A stretch of DNA of 10,465 bases. Origin: JBBIOI01 sp037443425. GTDB lineage: Bacteria > Desulfobacterota > BSN033 > UBA1163. Location: positions 1 through 10,465 of the forward strand of contig JBBIOI010000115.1 in NCBI GenBank assembly GCA_037443425.1. The letters run 5' to 3'. The notes beneath the pieces are model-generated. The model saw nothing but the letters and a program-made list of their open reading frames with translations, made no database searches and was not told where the DNA came from. A program made the position numbers and the translations under genes. Shown here piece by piece: positions 1 through 6,124 of this stretch. The stretch's first letter is position 1. Every line of letters starts with the position of its first letter.

Positions 1-1923
1 AAGGGGAAGATTGGGAAATATGAGACTATAAATCGAGTGAAATGGGCAGCGTGTTGTGTATCGAACTTTAACAACAGGGATGGATCGTACAGCGAAAGGG
101 AGTATGCGCGCGATAGAGTAATTGCAAATATGGGCTGTGGTATTATTACGAATCAAGGTGCCTATCCAGATAAGATTGGTCTTGGTAAAGCATACTCAAG
201 CCAGATCAGTATAAACGATGATAAATATATCCCTGGGCTAAAAAAGGTTGCAGATATATTTCATAGCAATGGTGCAATAGCAATACAGCAAATCCTTCAT
301 GGTGGTAGATATGGAGGGATAGATTTAGATTATTGTGTTCAGCCATCTCCTGTTGAGCAGACATTAAAACATTTTCGCACACCTCATGAAATGAGTGTGG
401 AGCAGATTTATGAAACGATCCGTGACCACGCTGAGGCATCACTAAGGGCAAAAAAGGCTGGATTTGAAGGAGTCGAGATTACCAGCTTTATGGGATATCT
501 TCTATCTAACTTTCTCTCACCCTTCACAAATAGGCGTAATGATGAATGGGGTGGCTCTGCGGAGAATAGGGGTAGATTCATGGTCGAGATAATAAAGGCA
601 ATAAAAAAGCTATGTGGCGATGATTTTATTCTTTCCATCAGACTTAATGGAACAGAGCTCATGGACGAGTATGGCGGTAATAGCGATGAGGAATGCCTCT
701 TATTTATGGAAATGGCAGAGGATTCGGGTGCTGACATTATCAGTATTGTAATAGGCTGGCATGAGTCGAGAAGCGGTGCATTAGGAAGGGATATTCCATA
801 TGACCACTGGCTTCCGGTTGCAAAGAGGGCTAAAGAACGTATCAAAAAAATTCCTATCGCATTTGGCCCAAGATTGGCTGACCCAAAGCTTGCTGATAGG
901 GCTATTGGTGAGGGTTGGATAGACTTCTGGGAAATATGTCGGCCAGGGTTGGCGGATCCAGAAATTCTAAAAAAGATTGTCCAGGATAGAATCGATGAGA
1001 TAAAACCTTGCATAGGTTGTCTTATCTGTCTTTCTAAATTGTTTGCAAACCAACCATATATATGTACGGTAAACCCAATCTTGGGACACGAGGTTGAACC
1101 GGAGTATTATGTAAAACCCAATGTAAGAAAAAAGAAGGTGGTTGTTGTAGGTGGTGGACCTTCAGGTATTGAGTGTGCAATCACTTCTGCTCAAAGGGGA
1201 CACGATGTGACCCTATATGAAAAGAAGAAAAGAGTTGGTGGACAATTACTTTATGCTTCAAAAGAAGTGGAGGGAGGTGAGAATTTATTAAGATTAGTTC
1301 ATTACTATGAAAAACAACTTAAAAAGAATGGAGTTAATGTTATTCTTGGTACTGATTTTAATAAAAAGATATGCAGGGAGATTTCACCTGATGTGGTGGT
1401 TGTGGCTACTGGATCTGAAATAAGAAGAGAGAAAATTCAAGGTGATGAAAAACCATTGGTTTCATCAGCTTTTGATATCCTTGAAAAGGATATTAAAGTT
1501 ACAGGTGAAAAGATAGTCATTATAGGAGGTGGTAAGGTCGGTCTTGTTACAGGAGAACATTTTGCTTCTTTGGGGAATCAGGTCTGGATTGTTACTGAAG
1601 ACAAACGAGTTGATACAGATGTAAGCTCAGCTTTTAAATGGAGACATGCAGCATGGGTGAAAAAGTTTAATATAAAGGTTTTAAACGAAACTAAGGTCGT
1701 AGAGATAGGAGATAGCTTTGTTAAGATAGAAAATGCTAAAGGTGATAAAAATTTAATTGAAGTAGATAGGGTAATCATTGCCGGGCCGAGAGTTTCGGTT
1801 AATAATCTTTTAACGGAGCTTGAATATCTAACAGATGAAATTTATGTTGTGGGCGATAGTATTTTACCCAGAGGAATGAACACAGCTATCCATGAGGGTT
1901 ACAAACTCGGTTTAAGGATTTGA
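1..1923 (+). CDS. FadH/TMADH-class NADH:flavin oxidoreductase (Old Yellow Enzyme family, FMN/4Fe-4S/FAD), 5' end outside window
   Basis: Predicted cytoplasmic flavoprotein that moves hydride from NAD(P)H through FAD and a 4Fe-4S cluster to FMN, reducing an activated C=C bond such as an enoyl- or dienoyl-CoA. The frame is open to base 1 and the residues before the GTG at 37 (KIGKYETINRV) match the conserved beginning of OYE barrels, so the gene starts upstream. Numbering from that GTG: TIM barrel about 1-320 with HGGR at 88-91, GYLLSNFLSP at 153-162 (candidate catalytic Tyr154) and GWHESR at 240-245 (candidate His242, as in FadH). Cluster ligands are Cys325, 328, 331 and 343; the C-x2-C-x2-C start resembles trimethylamine dehydrogenase rather than the C-x2-C-x3-C of FadH. 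Two Rossmann motifs follow, GGGPSG (372-377, FAD) and GGGKVG (497-502, NAD(P)H), then a C-terminal FAD contact VVGD (604-607). The substrate cannot be read from sequence; an acyl-CoA is inferred from the FadH-like residues and the VOC neighbour. Confidence 0.9.
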   Translation, partial: KGKIGKYETINRVKWAACCVSNFNNRDGSYSEREYARDRVIANMGCGIITNQGAYPDKIGLGKAYSSQISINDDKYIPGLKKVADIFHSNGAIAIQQILHGGRYGGIDLDYCVQPSPVEQTLKHFRTPHEMSVEQIYETIRDHAEASLRAKKAGFEGVEITSFMGYLLSNFLSPFTNRRNDEWGGSAENRGRFMVEIIKAIKKLCGDDFILSIRLNGTELMDEYGGNSDEECLLFMEMAEDSGADIISIVIGWHESRSGALGRDIPYDHWLPVAKRAKERIKKIPIAFGPRLADPKLADRAIGEGWIDFWEICRPGLADPEILKKIVQDRIDEIKPCIGCLICLSKLFANQPYICTVNPILGHEVEPEYYVKPNVRKKKVVVVGGGPSGIECAITSAQRGHDVTLYEKKKRVGGQLLYASKEVEGGENLLRLVHYYEKQLKKNGVNVILGTDFNKKICREISPDVVVVATGSEIRREKIQGDEKPLVSSAFDILEKDIKVTGEKIVIIGGGKVGLVTGEHFASLGNQVWIVTEDKRVDTDVSSAFKWRHAAWVKKFNIKVLNETKVVEIGDSFVKIENAKGDKNLIEVDRVIIAGPRVSVNNLLTELEYLTDEIYVVGDSILPRGMNTAIHEGYKLGLRI

Positions 1924-1937
1924 AGGATTCAGTATAT

Positions 1938-2171
1938 ATGGAGGAAGAAGAGATTTTTTATCTGGTTAAAAATATAAATGGATTAGAAGAGGTTATTCAA
2001 TCAGGGTTAAAGAAGGAGCTCGAGGAATTAAAGGCAAAGCTTGATTTAAAAAGTAATTTAACCGAAGATAAAGTATATGAAGAGACTCCAGCAAACATAT
2101 CCTATTATATTATTCCCAAAAAGGAGTGGGACTTAGAGAATTGTCCACTTTTTCCTGTTGACTTTCCATGA
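1938..2171 (+). CDS. small acidic hypothetical protein
   Basis: A 77-residue protein that I do not recognise. The ATG at 1938 is preferred because AAGGA lies at 1923-1927, about 10 bases upstream. A TTG at 1920 in the same frame would overlap the preceding TGA and add six residues. The N-terminal half is rich in Glu, Lys and Leu and looks helical, possibly a short coiled coil (about residues 15-45). The C-terminal half contains a YYIIPKKEWDLENCPLF stretch with one Cys and ends in PVDFP. There is no signal peptide or membrane segment. It sits 14 bases behind the flavoprotein gene and 38 bases before the VOC gene, on the same strand, so co-transcription is likely. It could be an accessory subunit of the flavoprotein, but nothing in the sequence proves this. 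Confidence 0.6.
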   Translation: MEEEEIFYLVKNINGLEEVIQSGLKKELEELKAKLDLKSNLTEDKVYEETPANISYYIIPKKEWDLENCPLFPVDFP

Positions 2172-2209
2172 AGGTATTTAAAATCTATTTAGATGAGGAG
2201 TGATAAAAG

Positions 2210-2632
2210 ATGAAAGTGAATAAGATAGACCACATATGTATTGCTGTAAAAAATCTTGAAGAAGCAAGAAAGATTTGGGAACCTGTCCTTGGAAAGAGTG
2301 GTCCTGATGATGCCTATGTTGATGAGGTTGAGAAGATAAAGGTTGCAAGGTACTGGCTTGGGGATGTGGGATTTGAGCTTATGGAATCTACAAGCCCTGA
2401 TGGTGAAGTAGCAAAATTTATCGAGAAAAGGGGTGAAGGTGTAATGATTATAAGTTTAAACGTTGATAATACAAGAAAGGCAATGGATGAATTAAGGGAA
2501 AAGGGGTATCCACTAATTGGCGGAGCAAGATCCTTTAGGGATTGTGAGTATGCGTTTATCCATCCCAAAAAGATGAATGGAGTTTTACTTGAAATCATCG
2601 ATTACAAATGGAAAGAATTCGAAAAAGGATAG
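2210..2632 (+). CDS. VOC-superfamily protein, methylmalonyl-CoA epimerase-like, atypical metal site
   Basis: A 140-residue protein with the paired beta-alpha-beta-beta-beta layout of the vicinal oxygen chelate superfamily, and the usual length of methylmalonyl-CoA epimerase. IDHICIAVKNLEEA near the start, ELMESTSPDGEVAKFIEKRG at 56-75 and a final LLEI align well with epimerases. Of the expected metal ligands, His8 and the C-terminal Glu128 are present and Glu56 occupies the middle position. However, the usual GEGIHHIA segment reads GEGVMIIS (75-82), so both histidines are gone. The fold assignment is firm, but epimerase activity is doubtful; a different acyl-CoA substrate or a metal-free binding role is possible. 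The start is supported by GAGGAG at 2195-2200. It is the last gene of the left operon and is followed by a hairpin. Confidence 0.85.
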   Translation: MKVNKIDHICIAVKNLEEARKIWEPVLGKSGPDDAYVDEVEKIKVARYWLGDVGFELMESTSPDGEVAKFIEKRGEGVMIISLNVDNTRKAMDELREKGYPLIGGARSFRDCEYAFIHPKKMNGVLLEIIDYKWKEFEKG

Positions 2633-2637
2633 AATAT

Positions 2638-2671
2638 AGAGGTCGTTCCACATTAAATAAGAACGACCTCT
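2638..2671. terminator. bidirectional hairpin between convergent genes
   Basis: An 11-bp perfect inverted repeat (2638-2648 with 2661-2671, core GAGGTCGTTC / GAACGACCTC) encloses a 12-base AT-rich loop. It lies between the stop of the VOC gene and the stop of the convergent receptor gene, where it could end transcription from both sides. T-tracts are weak on both strands (TTCTTCC rightward, TATATTCT leftward), so efficiency is uncertain. Confidence 0.7.
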
Positions 2672-2676
2672 TCTTC

Positions 2677-4611
2677 CTAAAAGTTTAATTTGAGACCACC
2701 AAAGATAGAGATTCCTGGCGTGCCATACCCTTTTACCTCTTCATAATCTTTATCAAAAAGGTTTTCAATACGGCCAAAAATTTGTAGATTATCATTTAAT
2801 TTAAAGGAGGTGGCAAGATTAACAACTGTATAACCATCTAATTTGACTCTTCTTGTGAAAGTAGTTGGGTCCATATCTTTCCTTTTTCCTACATAGATAA
2901 TTCCAAGATTAATATTACCTTTTTTGAAGAAATCGTAGTTAATGTCAAGACTTAATTTGTTTTTTGGTTTTCGTAGGAGGTCTTGTTTTGTAATCTTATT
3001 TTCAGTATCCATTCGTGTATAATTCATTTTTATATTTAAATCTTCAATTGGTTTTATGTTGGCCGAAAATTCAATTCCTTCTGTTTTAGCTTTTGATACA
3101 TTTATATAGCCTCTTAACGTGTCAAATTGAATGAGATCTTTAAAATCGTTTCTAAAAAGTGTGGCACCTAAAAATAGCCTTTCCTTGAATAAATCCTGTT
3201 CAATTCCAAAATCCCATCCCTTACTCTTTTCTGGGTTCAAGTTCTTATTACCTATAGGCCCCCATAAAGTAGGTGGCGCAAATAATTGGTAAAGAGAGGG
3301 TGCTTTGAATCCAGTGCCAAATGTTCCCTTAATTTTTGTTCCAGTTTCCTTAATTATATATGCAGGGGCAATTCTATAAGTAGTCTCTGTGCCAAAACGA
3401 CTATGATCATCAATTCGAATACCTATCGTTCCAAATAGGGCGTCCCAAAGCTTTAATTCATCTTGAAAATAAAATCCTTTTGTGTTGGCTGTTTTTTCTG
3501 GAAATATACTTTGAGATGGGCCCCAAATAGATTCAGAATAATATTTTGATCTGCCTTTTTCTTCTTCAAATTCAAAGCCCAATGTGAAGGAGTTAAATGG
3601 ATGAAATCTGAAATGATGCTGCCAGTCTAATTTGTCTAATTTTCCATAATATGTTGCTCTTTCGAAGTCAAAAGGAAATTGAGCATCTTTAGGATTTTTA
3701 TGGTATCTTTCGTGATTATTTGTTGAAAGACTAATTTTTTGGTCCCATATCTTATCAAACAATGAAAGGTTGGCTTGTGCCTTAAAAAATGAGTGTTCAA
3801 AACGTTGAAAATAATTTGGATCATCCAATACTCCTATACCGTAGACCCATGTGTCAATTTCAGATTTAGCATTTGTATATCTGAAAATAAAGTTTAAATT
3901 TACCTCTTCCATAGGATTAAACCCTAACATTGTAGAAACTGAAGTGTTTTTATAGCCATCTTTTTCATAATTTCCGTTTCTCTTGCTTGCAGCAGATATT
4001 CCATCAGTATCTGTTCGTGATACTCCCAAAGAATAATTTATCCAGTTATTTCCTCCACTTAATCCTCCAGCCTCCCTGAACGTTGTGAAAGAACCACCTT
4101 CAGCAGAGATAAAAAATCTTGGTTTCCCTTCTCCTTTTTTTGTTATGATATTTATTACACCACCAATAGCATCAGAACCGTAGAGTGTGCTTTGTGGTCC
4201 TCGAAGTACTTCTATATGCTCAATATTATCGACTGTAAGATGAGCAAAATCATAAATCCTACCAATAGTAATAGGATCATTTATTTCTACTCCGTCTATC
4301 ATTACCAACGTGTGTTCTGGATTTGCACCCCTTATAGATATTGAAGTAACTTTCCCTACACCACCTGTTTGAACTACATCTAAACCTGGAACTCCTCTTA
4401 GTACTTCGGAAACTGTTATTTTTTGCTTTCTTTCAATTTCTTCGGTCGAAATAACAGTTATAGAACTCGCAATTTCTCTAATTGGGGTCTCTACCCGTGT
4501 AGCAGTAACTACAACCGGTTCGAGTATAACTTCTTTTTCCTGAGAAAAAAGTGAAACTGGAATTAAAAATATTAAGATTGAGAGAGTTAAAAGAAAAGAT
4601 AATCGTTTCAT
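2677..4611 (-). CDS. btuB: TonB-dependent outer-membrane receptor, BtuB-like cobalamin/corrinoid transporter
   Basis: A 644-residue outer-membrane receptor, near the length of BtuB, that imports a corrinoid using energy from TonB-ExbB-ExbD. The N-terminus is a Sec signal peptide (basic MKR, hydrophobic core about 4-20, likely cleavage near LFS/QEK at 23-24). A TonB-box-like EPVVVTATR (31-39) follows. The plug domain spans about 45-160, with SIRGANPEHTLVMIDGVEIN and the hallmark RGPQSTLYGSDAIGGVINI at 138-156. The rest is an aromatic-rich beta barrel ending in GGLKLNF with the terminal Phe typical of outer-membrane proteins. The start has a very strong purine-rich ribosome binding site (AAGGAGGAGGTG, about 4616-4627 read leftward). 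Control by a cobalamin riboswitch and terminator immediately upstream supports B12 as substrate much better than the protein sequence alone, since the family also takes siderophores. No periplasmic or ABC components (btuFCD) lie in the window. Confidence 0.9.
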   Translation of the reverse strand: MKRLSFLLTLSILIFLIPVSLFSQEKEVILEPVVVTATRVETPIREIASSITVISTEEIERKQKITVSEVLRGVPGLDVVQTGGVGKVTSISIRGANPEHTLVMIDGVEINDPITIGRIYDFAHLTVDNIEHIEVLRGPQSTLYGSDAIGGVINIITKKGEGKPRFFISAEGGSFTTFREAGGLSGGNNWINYSLGVSRTDTDGISAASKRNGNYEKDGYKNTSVSTMLGFNPMEEVNLNFIFRYTNAKSEIDTWVYGIGVLDDPNYFQRFEHSFFKAQANLSLFDKIWDQKISLSTNNHERYHKNPKDAQFPFDFERATYYGKLDKLDWQHHFRFHPFNSFTLGFEFEEEKGRSKYYSESIWGPSQSIFPEKTANTKGFYFQDELKLWDALFGTIGIRIDDHSRFGTETTYRIAPAYIIKETGTKIKGTFGTGFKAPSLYQLFAPPTLWGPIGNKNLNPEKSKGWDFGIEQDLFKERLFLGATLFRNDFKDLIQFDTLRGYINVSKAKTEGIEFSANIKPIEDLNIKMNYTRMDTENKITKQDLLRKPKNKLSLDINYDFFKKGNINLGIIYVGKRKDMDPTTFTRRVKLDGYTVVNLATSFKLNDNLQIFGRIENLFDKDYEEVKGYGTPGISIFGGLKLNF

Positions 4612-4678
4612 AGGACACCTCCTCCTTAGGGTTTAAATTTTGCCGAACCTTTAAGGGTTCTGGCCAGGAGAAGGGTTC

Positions 4679-4720
4679 AAAAAAAATCCCCGGCCTTCGC
4701 TTTAAAGACCGGGGATTTTT
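4679..4720 (-). terminator. riboswitch-controlled intrinsic terminator
   Basis: Read leftward, the 5' arm (4720-4705) and 3' arm (4697-4682) form a 16-bp stem, continuous if one G-U pair is allowed, with a GC-rich CCCCGG core and a 7-base loop. Eight U residues (4686-4679) follow. It lies between the cobalamin riboswitch and the receptor start codon, the expected place for the expression platform. Confidence 0.92.
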
Positions 4721-4769
4721 ACCCGCATGAACCCTTCACGGTCTTAGCCTCGAAGACCTTCATGTGAAG
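4703..4769 (-). promoter_or_regulatory. candidate antiterminator / anti-antiterminator segment of the B12 switch
   Basis: Read leftward from the end of the riboswitch, CTTCAC (4769-4764) and GGTCTT (4758-4753) can pair with GTGAAG (4739-4734) and AAGACC (4745-4740) to make hairpin A. The same AAGACCG (4745-4739) is also complementary to CGGTCTT (4711-4705), part of the 5' arm of the terminator. The two pairings exclude each other, as do the second pairing and the terminator. This is the layout of an anti-antiterminator, antiterminator and terminator. The pairings are read directly; the link to ligand binding is inferred. Confidence 0.6.
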
Positions 4770-4950
4770 TATATCCAGGCAGGTTTTCTGACTCTCGGAT
4801 CATCCTACTCCCTGCGCCTTCCCATCCTTCTTAGCCTTTGAAGGCTCCAGATAGTGGCATACTGCAGGTTTCGTCCCCGACTACAGCGGCGGGTCCGTCC
4901 CCGACTTCTCCAATTTAATGGAGTCACGGGGTTCCCTACACCTGGATATA
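4770..4950 (-). promoter_or_regulatory. cobalamin riboswitch (AdoCbl-type aptamer)
   Basis: Transcribed leftward. The outer P1 helix is a perfect 10-bp pairing of 4941-4950 with 4770-4779. In order, the RNA carries the conserved landmarks of the cobalamin aptamer: AGGGAAC near 4937-4931, GCCGCTGTAG (4890-4881), GCCACT (4858-4853), GGGAAGGCGC (4823-4814) and a B12-box-like CCGAGAGTCAG followed by ACCTGCC (4798-4778). Length (about 180 nt), order and position upstream of a BtuB-like gene all agree. Binding of a cobalamin is expected to lower receptor expression through the terminator downstream. Which cobalamin form is preferred cannot be read by eye. Confidence 0.97.
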
Positions 4951-4967
4951 TTAAAAATTAAATTTCT

Positions 4968-4995
4968 ATTAACAGATAAAATAAATGTTTGTCAA
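4968..4995 (-). promoter_or_regulatory. sigma-70-like promoter for the riboswitch-receptor transcript
   Basis: On the minus strand a perfect TTGACA (4995-4990) is followed after 16-17 bases by GTTAAT/TTAATA (4973-4967), a moderate -10. Transcription would begin around 4960, about ten bases before the first helix of the riboswitch, which is the expected arrangement. Confidence 0.6.
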
Positions 4996-5014
4996 GATCC
5001 TTGGCGGAAACTCC

Positions 5015-5117
5015 GTCATTGCGAGGCGAAGCCTAAGCAATCTCTTAAAAATTTTCATTCCAAGCAAATCGAGGAATCTATGAGATTTACACGCACCCTT
5101 TGGGTGCTCGCAATGAC
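5015..5117. repeat. palindromic interspersed repeat with GTCATTGCGAG ends (REP/MITE-like)
   Basis: About 103 bp bounded by a perfect 11-bp inverted pair, GTCATTGCGAG (5015-5025) and CTCGCAATGAC (5107-5117). Inside, AATCTC (5039-5044) mirrors GAGATT (5082-5087). Small hairpins sit near each end: GGC-GAA-GCC (5025-5033) and GCACCC-TTT-GGGTGC (5093-5107). From memory, elements with this terminal sequence recur in many bacterial genomes and metagenomic contigs as non-coding dispersed repeats. Only one copy is present here, so the repeat status rests on that recognition. No transposase is nearby. Confidence 0.7.
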
Positions 5118-5243
5118 TTTTAAAAAAGGATTTTTTGAAACCTACCTCCCGAGCCTTTCAAAGACTTTTTCAGTGGTCTCTGGTTAAAGACTCTTAGGAG
5201 TTCAAGGCGTACTGAGATCTTCTTTCTCGTGCAAAGCGTAGGA

Positions 5244-5292
5244 AAATACAGTATTAAACGATTGTAAATACAGTTTTTACCTTATTTATAAT
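5244..5292 (+). promoter_or_regulatory. paired AAATACAGT direct repeat plus TATAAT box upstream of response regulator
   Basis: Two identical 9-mers AAATACAGT (5244-5252 and 5266-5274) lie 22 bp apart, two helical turns, so a dimeric regulator could contact one DNA face. Motif and spacing resemble LytTR-type sites (ACAGTT-like repeats with 12-13 bp between). A consensus TATAAT (5287-5292) follows 12 bases after the second repeat with no good -35, as in activator-dependent promoters. The repeats and spacing are seen; the regulator class is inferred. Confidence 0.5.
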
Positions 5293-5332
5293 TTTAGATA
5301 TAAATAGTAGAGTTAAGAAAAATTAAATCGTG

Positions 5333-5716
5333 ATGAATAGAATACTCATCGTAGAAGATAGTTTTATATATAGAAAAATTTTGAAGGAGACCATTAAGAA
5401 TCGATTTCCTCAAATAGAGATTCTTGAAGTAAAAGACGGAGAAGAGGCACTAAGAGAAATTAGGACTGCCCTACCAGACATCATCTTTATGGATATAAAA
5501 CTTCCAGGTGAGAACGGTCTGGAACTAACTAAAAAGATTAAGAATGAATATCCAGAAATTTCAATTATAATTCTCACAAGTTATGATTTACCTGAATATT
5601 ATGAGGCAGCTTGCAGATATAAAGCCAATTTCTTTTTATCAAAGGCCTCTACAACCAAAGAAGGGATAATTTCAATTGTTGAATCAATATTATCGAAAAA
5701 TAAAGATTGTGTTTAA
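5333..5716 (+). CDS. single-domain response regulator (receiver only)
   Basis: A 127-residue CheY-like receiver with no output domain. Numbering from the ATG at 5333: acidic pair Glu8-Asp9, phosphoacceptor Asp54 in IIFMDIKLPGENG, switch Thr82 in IILTSYD, and Lys104 in FFLSKAS. All catalytic positions for phosphorylation are kept. The receiver resembles those of NarL/FixJ regulators, but the frame stops right after the last helix and I find no helix-turn-helix in the following 180 bases. A GTG at 5330 would add one Met. Neither start has a clear Shine-Dalgarno, so the exact start is uncertain. No histidine kinase is in the window; the partner and target are unknown. It probably signals through protein-protein contact or acts as a phosphate sink. 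The paired TACAGT motifs upstream suggest regulated expression. Confidence 0.88.
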   Translation: MNRILIVEDSFIYRKILKETIKNRFPQIEILEVKDGEEALREIRTALPDIIFMDIKLPGENGLELTKKIKNEYPEISIIILTSYDLPEYYEAACRYKANFFLSKASTTKEGIISIVESILSKNKDCV

Positions 5717-5800
5717 AAAGGATATCATTTTCAGAAATTGATGAATTTTCAATAGAAGAGGCCTACTAACCTTTATTTCTTTCAAAACTATTAATTTTTA

Positions 5801-5850
5801 AATTACAGTTTCTTTAGAGATAAAATACAGTCATTGCCCCATTTTATTTT
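5801..5850 (+). promoter_or_regulatory. second paired TACAGT direct repeat, upstream of the zinc-ribbon gene
   Basis: AATTACAGT (5801-5809) and AAATACAGT (5823-5831) are again exactly 22 bp apart. An AT-rich TATTTT (5845-5850) occupies about the place of the TATAAT in the first copy. Aligned from the first repeat, the two regions share further scattered identities through the -10 region. This suggests two promoters answering to the same regulator. Confidence 0.45.
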
Positions 5851-5902
5851 TTTGATTGAATAGTTAAATCTATTAAAAATAAATTTTACTAAGGAGGTTT
5901 CT

Positions 5903-6049
5903 ATGAAATGTTATCGTTGTCAGTCAGAAATGAGCTATGAAAAATTCTATGGCCATTATGATAATTTTTGGGGTTGGAGATGCATCTTTTGTGGAGAGAT
6001 AATAGATGAGGTAATACTGGAAAATCGAAAAAGAAATAGATCAAGATAG
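5903..6049 (+). CDS. 48-residue zinc-ribbon protein (two CxxC)
   Basis: A short gene with a strong ribosome binding site AAGGAGG (5891-5897), five bases before the ATG. The product has Cys3-x2-Cys6 and Cys27-x2-Cys30-Gly, a four-cysteine zinc ribbon. Between them lie aromatic residues (YEKFYGHYDNFWGWR); the tail is basic (ENRKRNRSR). From memory it resembles a family of tiny conserved hypothetical proteins in anaerobic Gram-negatives with a CxxC-FYG-WRCxxCGEIID pattern, of unknown function. Single zinc ribbons with basic tails often bind nucleic acid or protein, but that is inference. It may be co-expressed with or follow the same control as the upstream receiver gene, given the similar promoter motifs. 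There is no signal peptide. Confidence 0.8.
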   Translation: MKCYRCQSEMSYEKFYGHYDNFWGWRCIFCGEIIDEVILENRKRNRSR

Positions 6050-6124
6050 TGCTGTAGGATGGATAAGATTTAAGTATACTAAAATTATGAAGGGTTCTAA
6101 TTAATTAAAATTTTTGGAGATTTT

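Larger units (their letters stand above)
4951..5329. other. gene-free interval between divergent units
   Basis: This stretch separates the leftward riboswitch-receptor unit from the rightward response regulator. It holds the riboswitch promoter (4968-4995), an interspersed palindromic repeat (5015-5117) and the paired TACAGT motifs with a TATAAT box (5244-5292). I see nothing recognisable between 5118 and 5243. An open frame across 4918-5187 runs through the riboswitch and the repeat and is not credible as a gene. Confidence 0.7.

Noticed and set aside
206..1013. Long open frames on the minus strand inside the flavoprotein gene
   Set aside because: They lie opposite a strongly conserved coding frame and their translations match no recognisable family.
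4918..5187. 89-codon open frame on the + strand
   Set aside because: It crosses the 5' part of the cobalamin riboswitch, its promoter and the palindromic repeat, has no ribosome binding site and no family-like composition.
5717..5800. Possible remnant of a helix-turn-helix output domain after the receiver
   Set aside because: Translation past the stop gives a short tract with another stop within about 15 codons and no HTH-like pattern.
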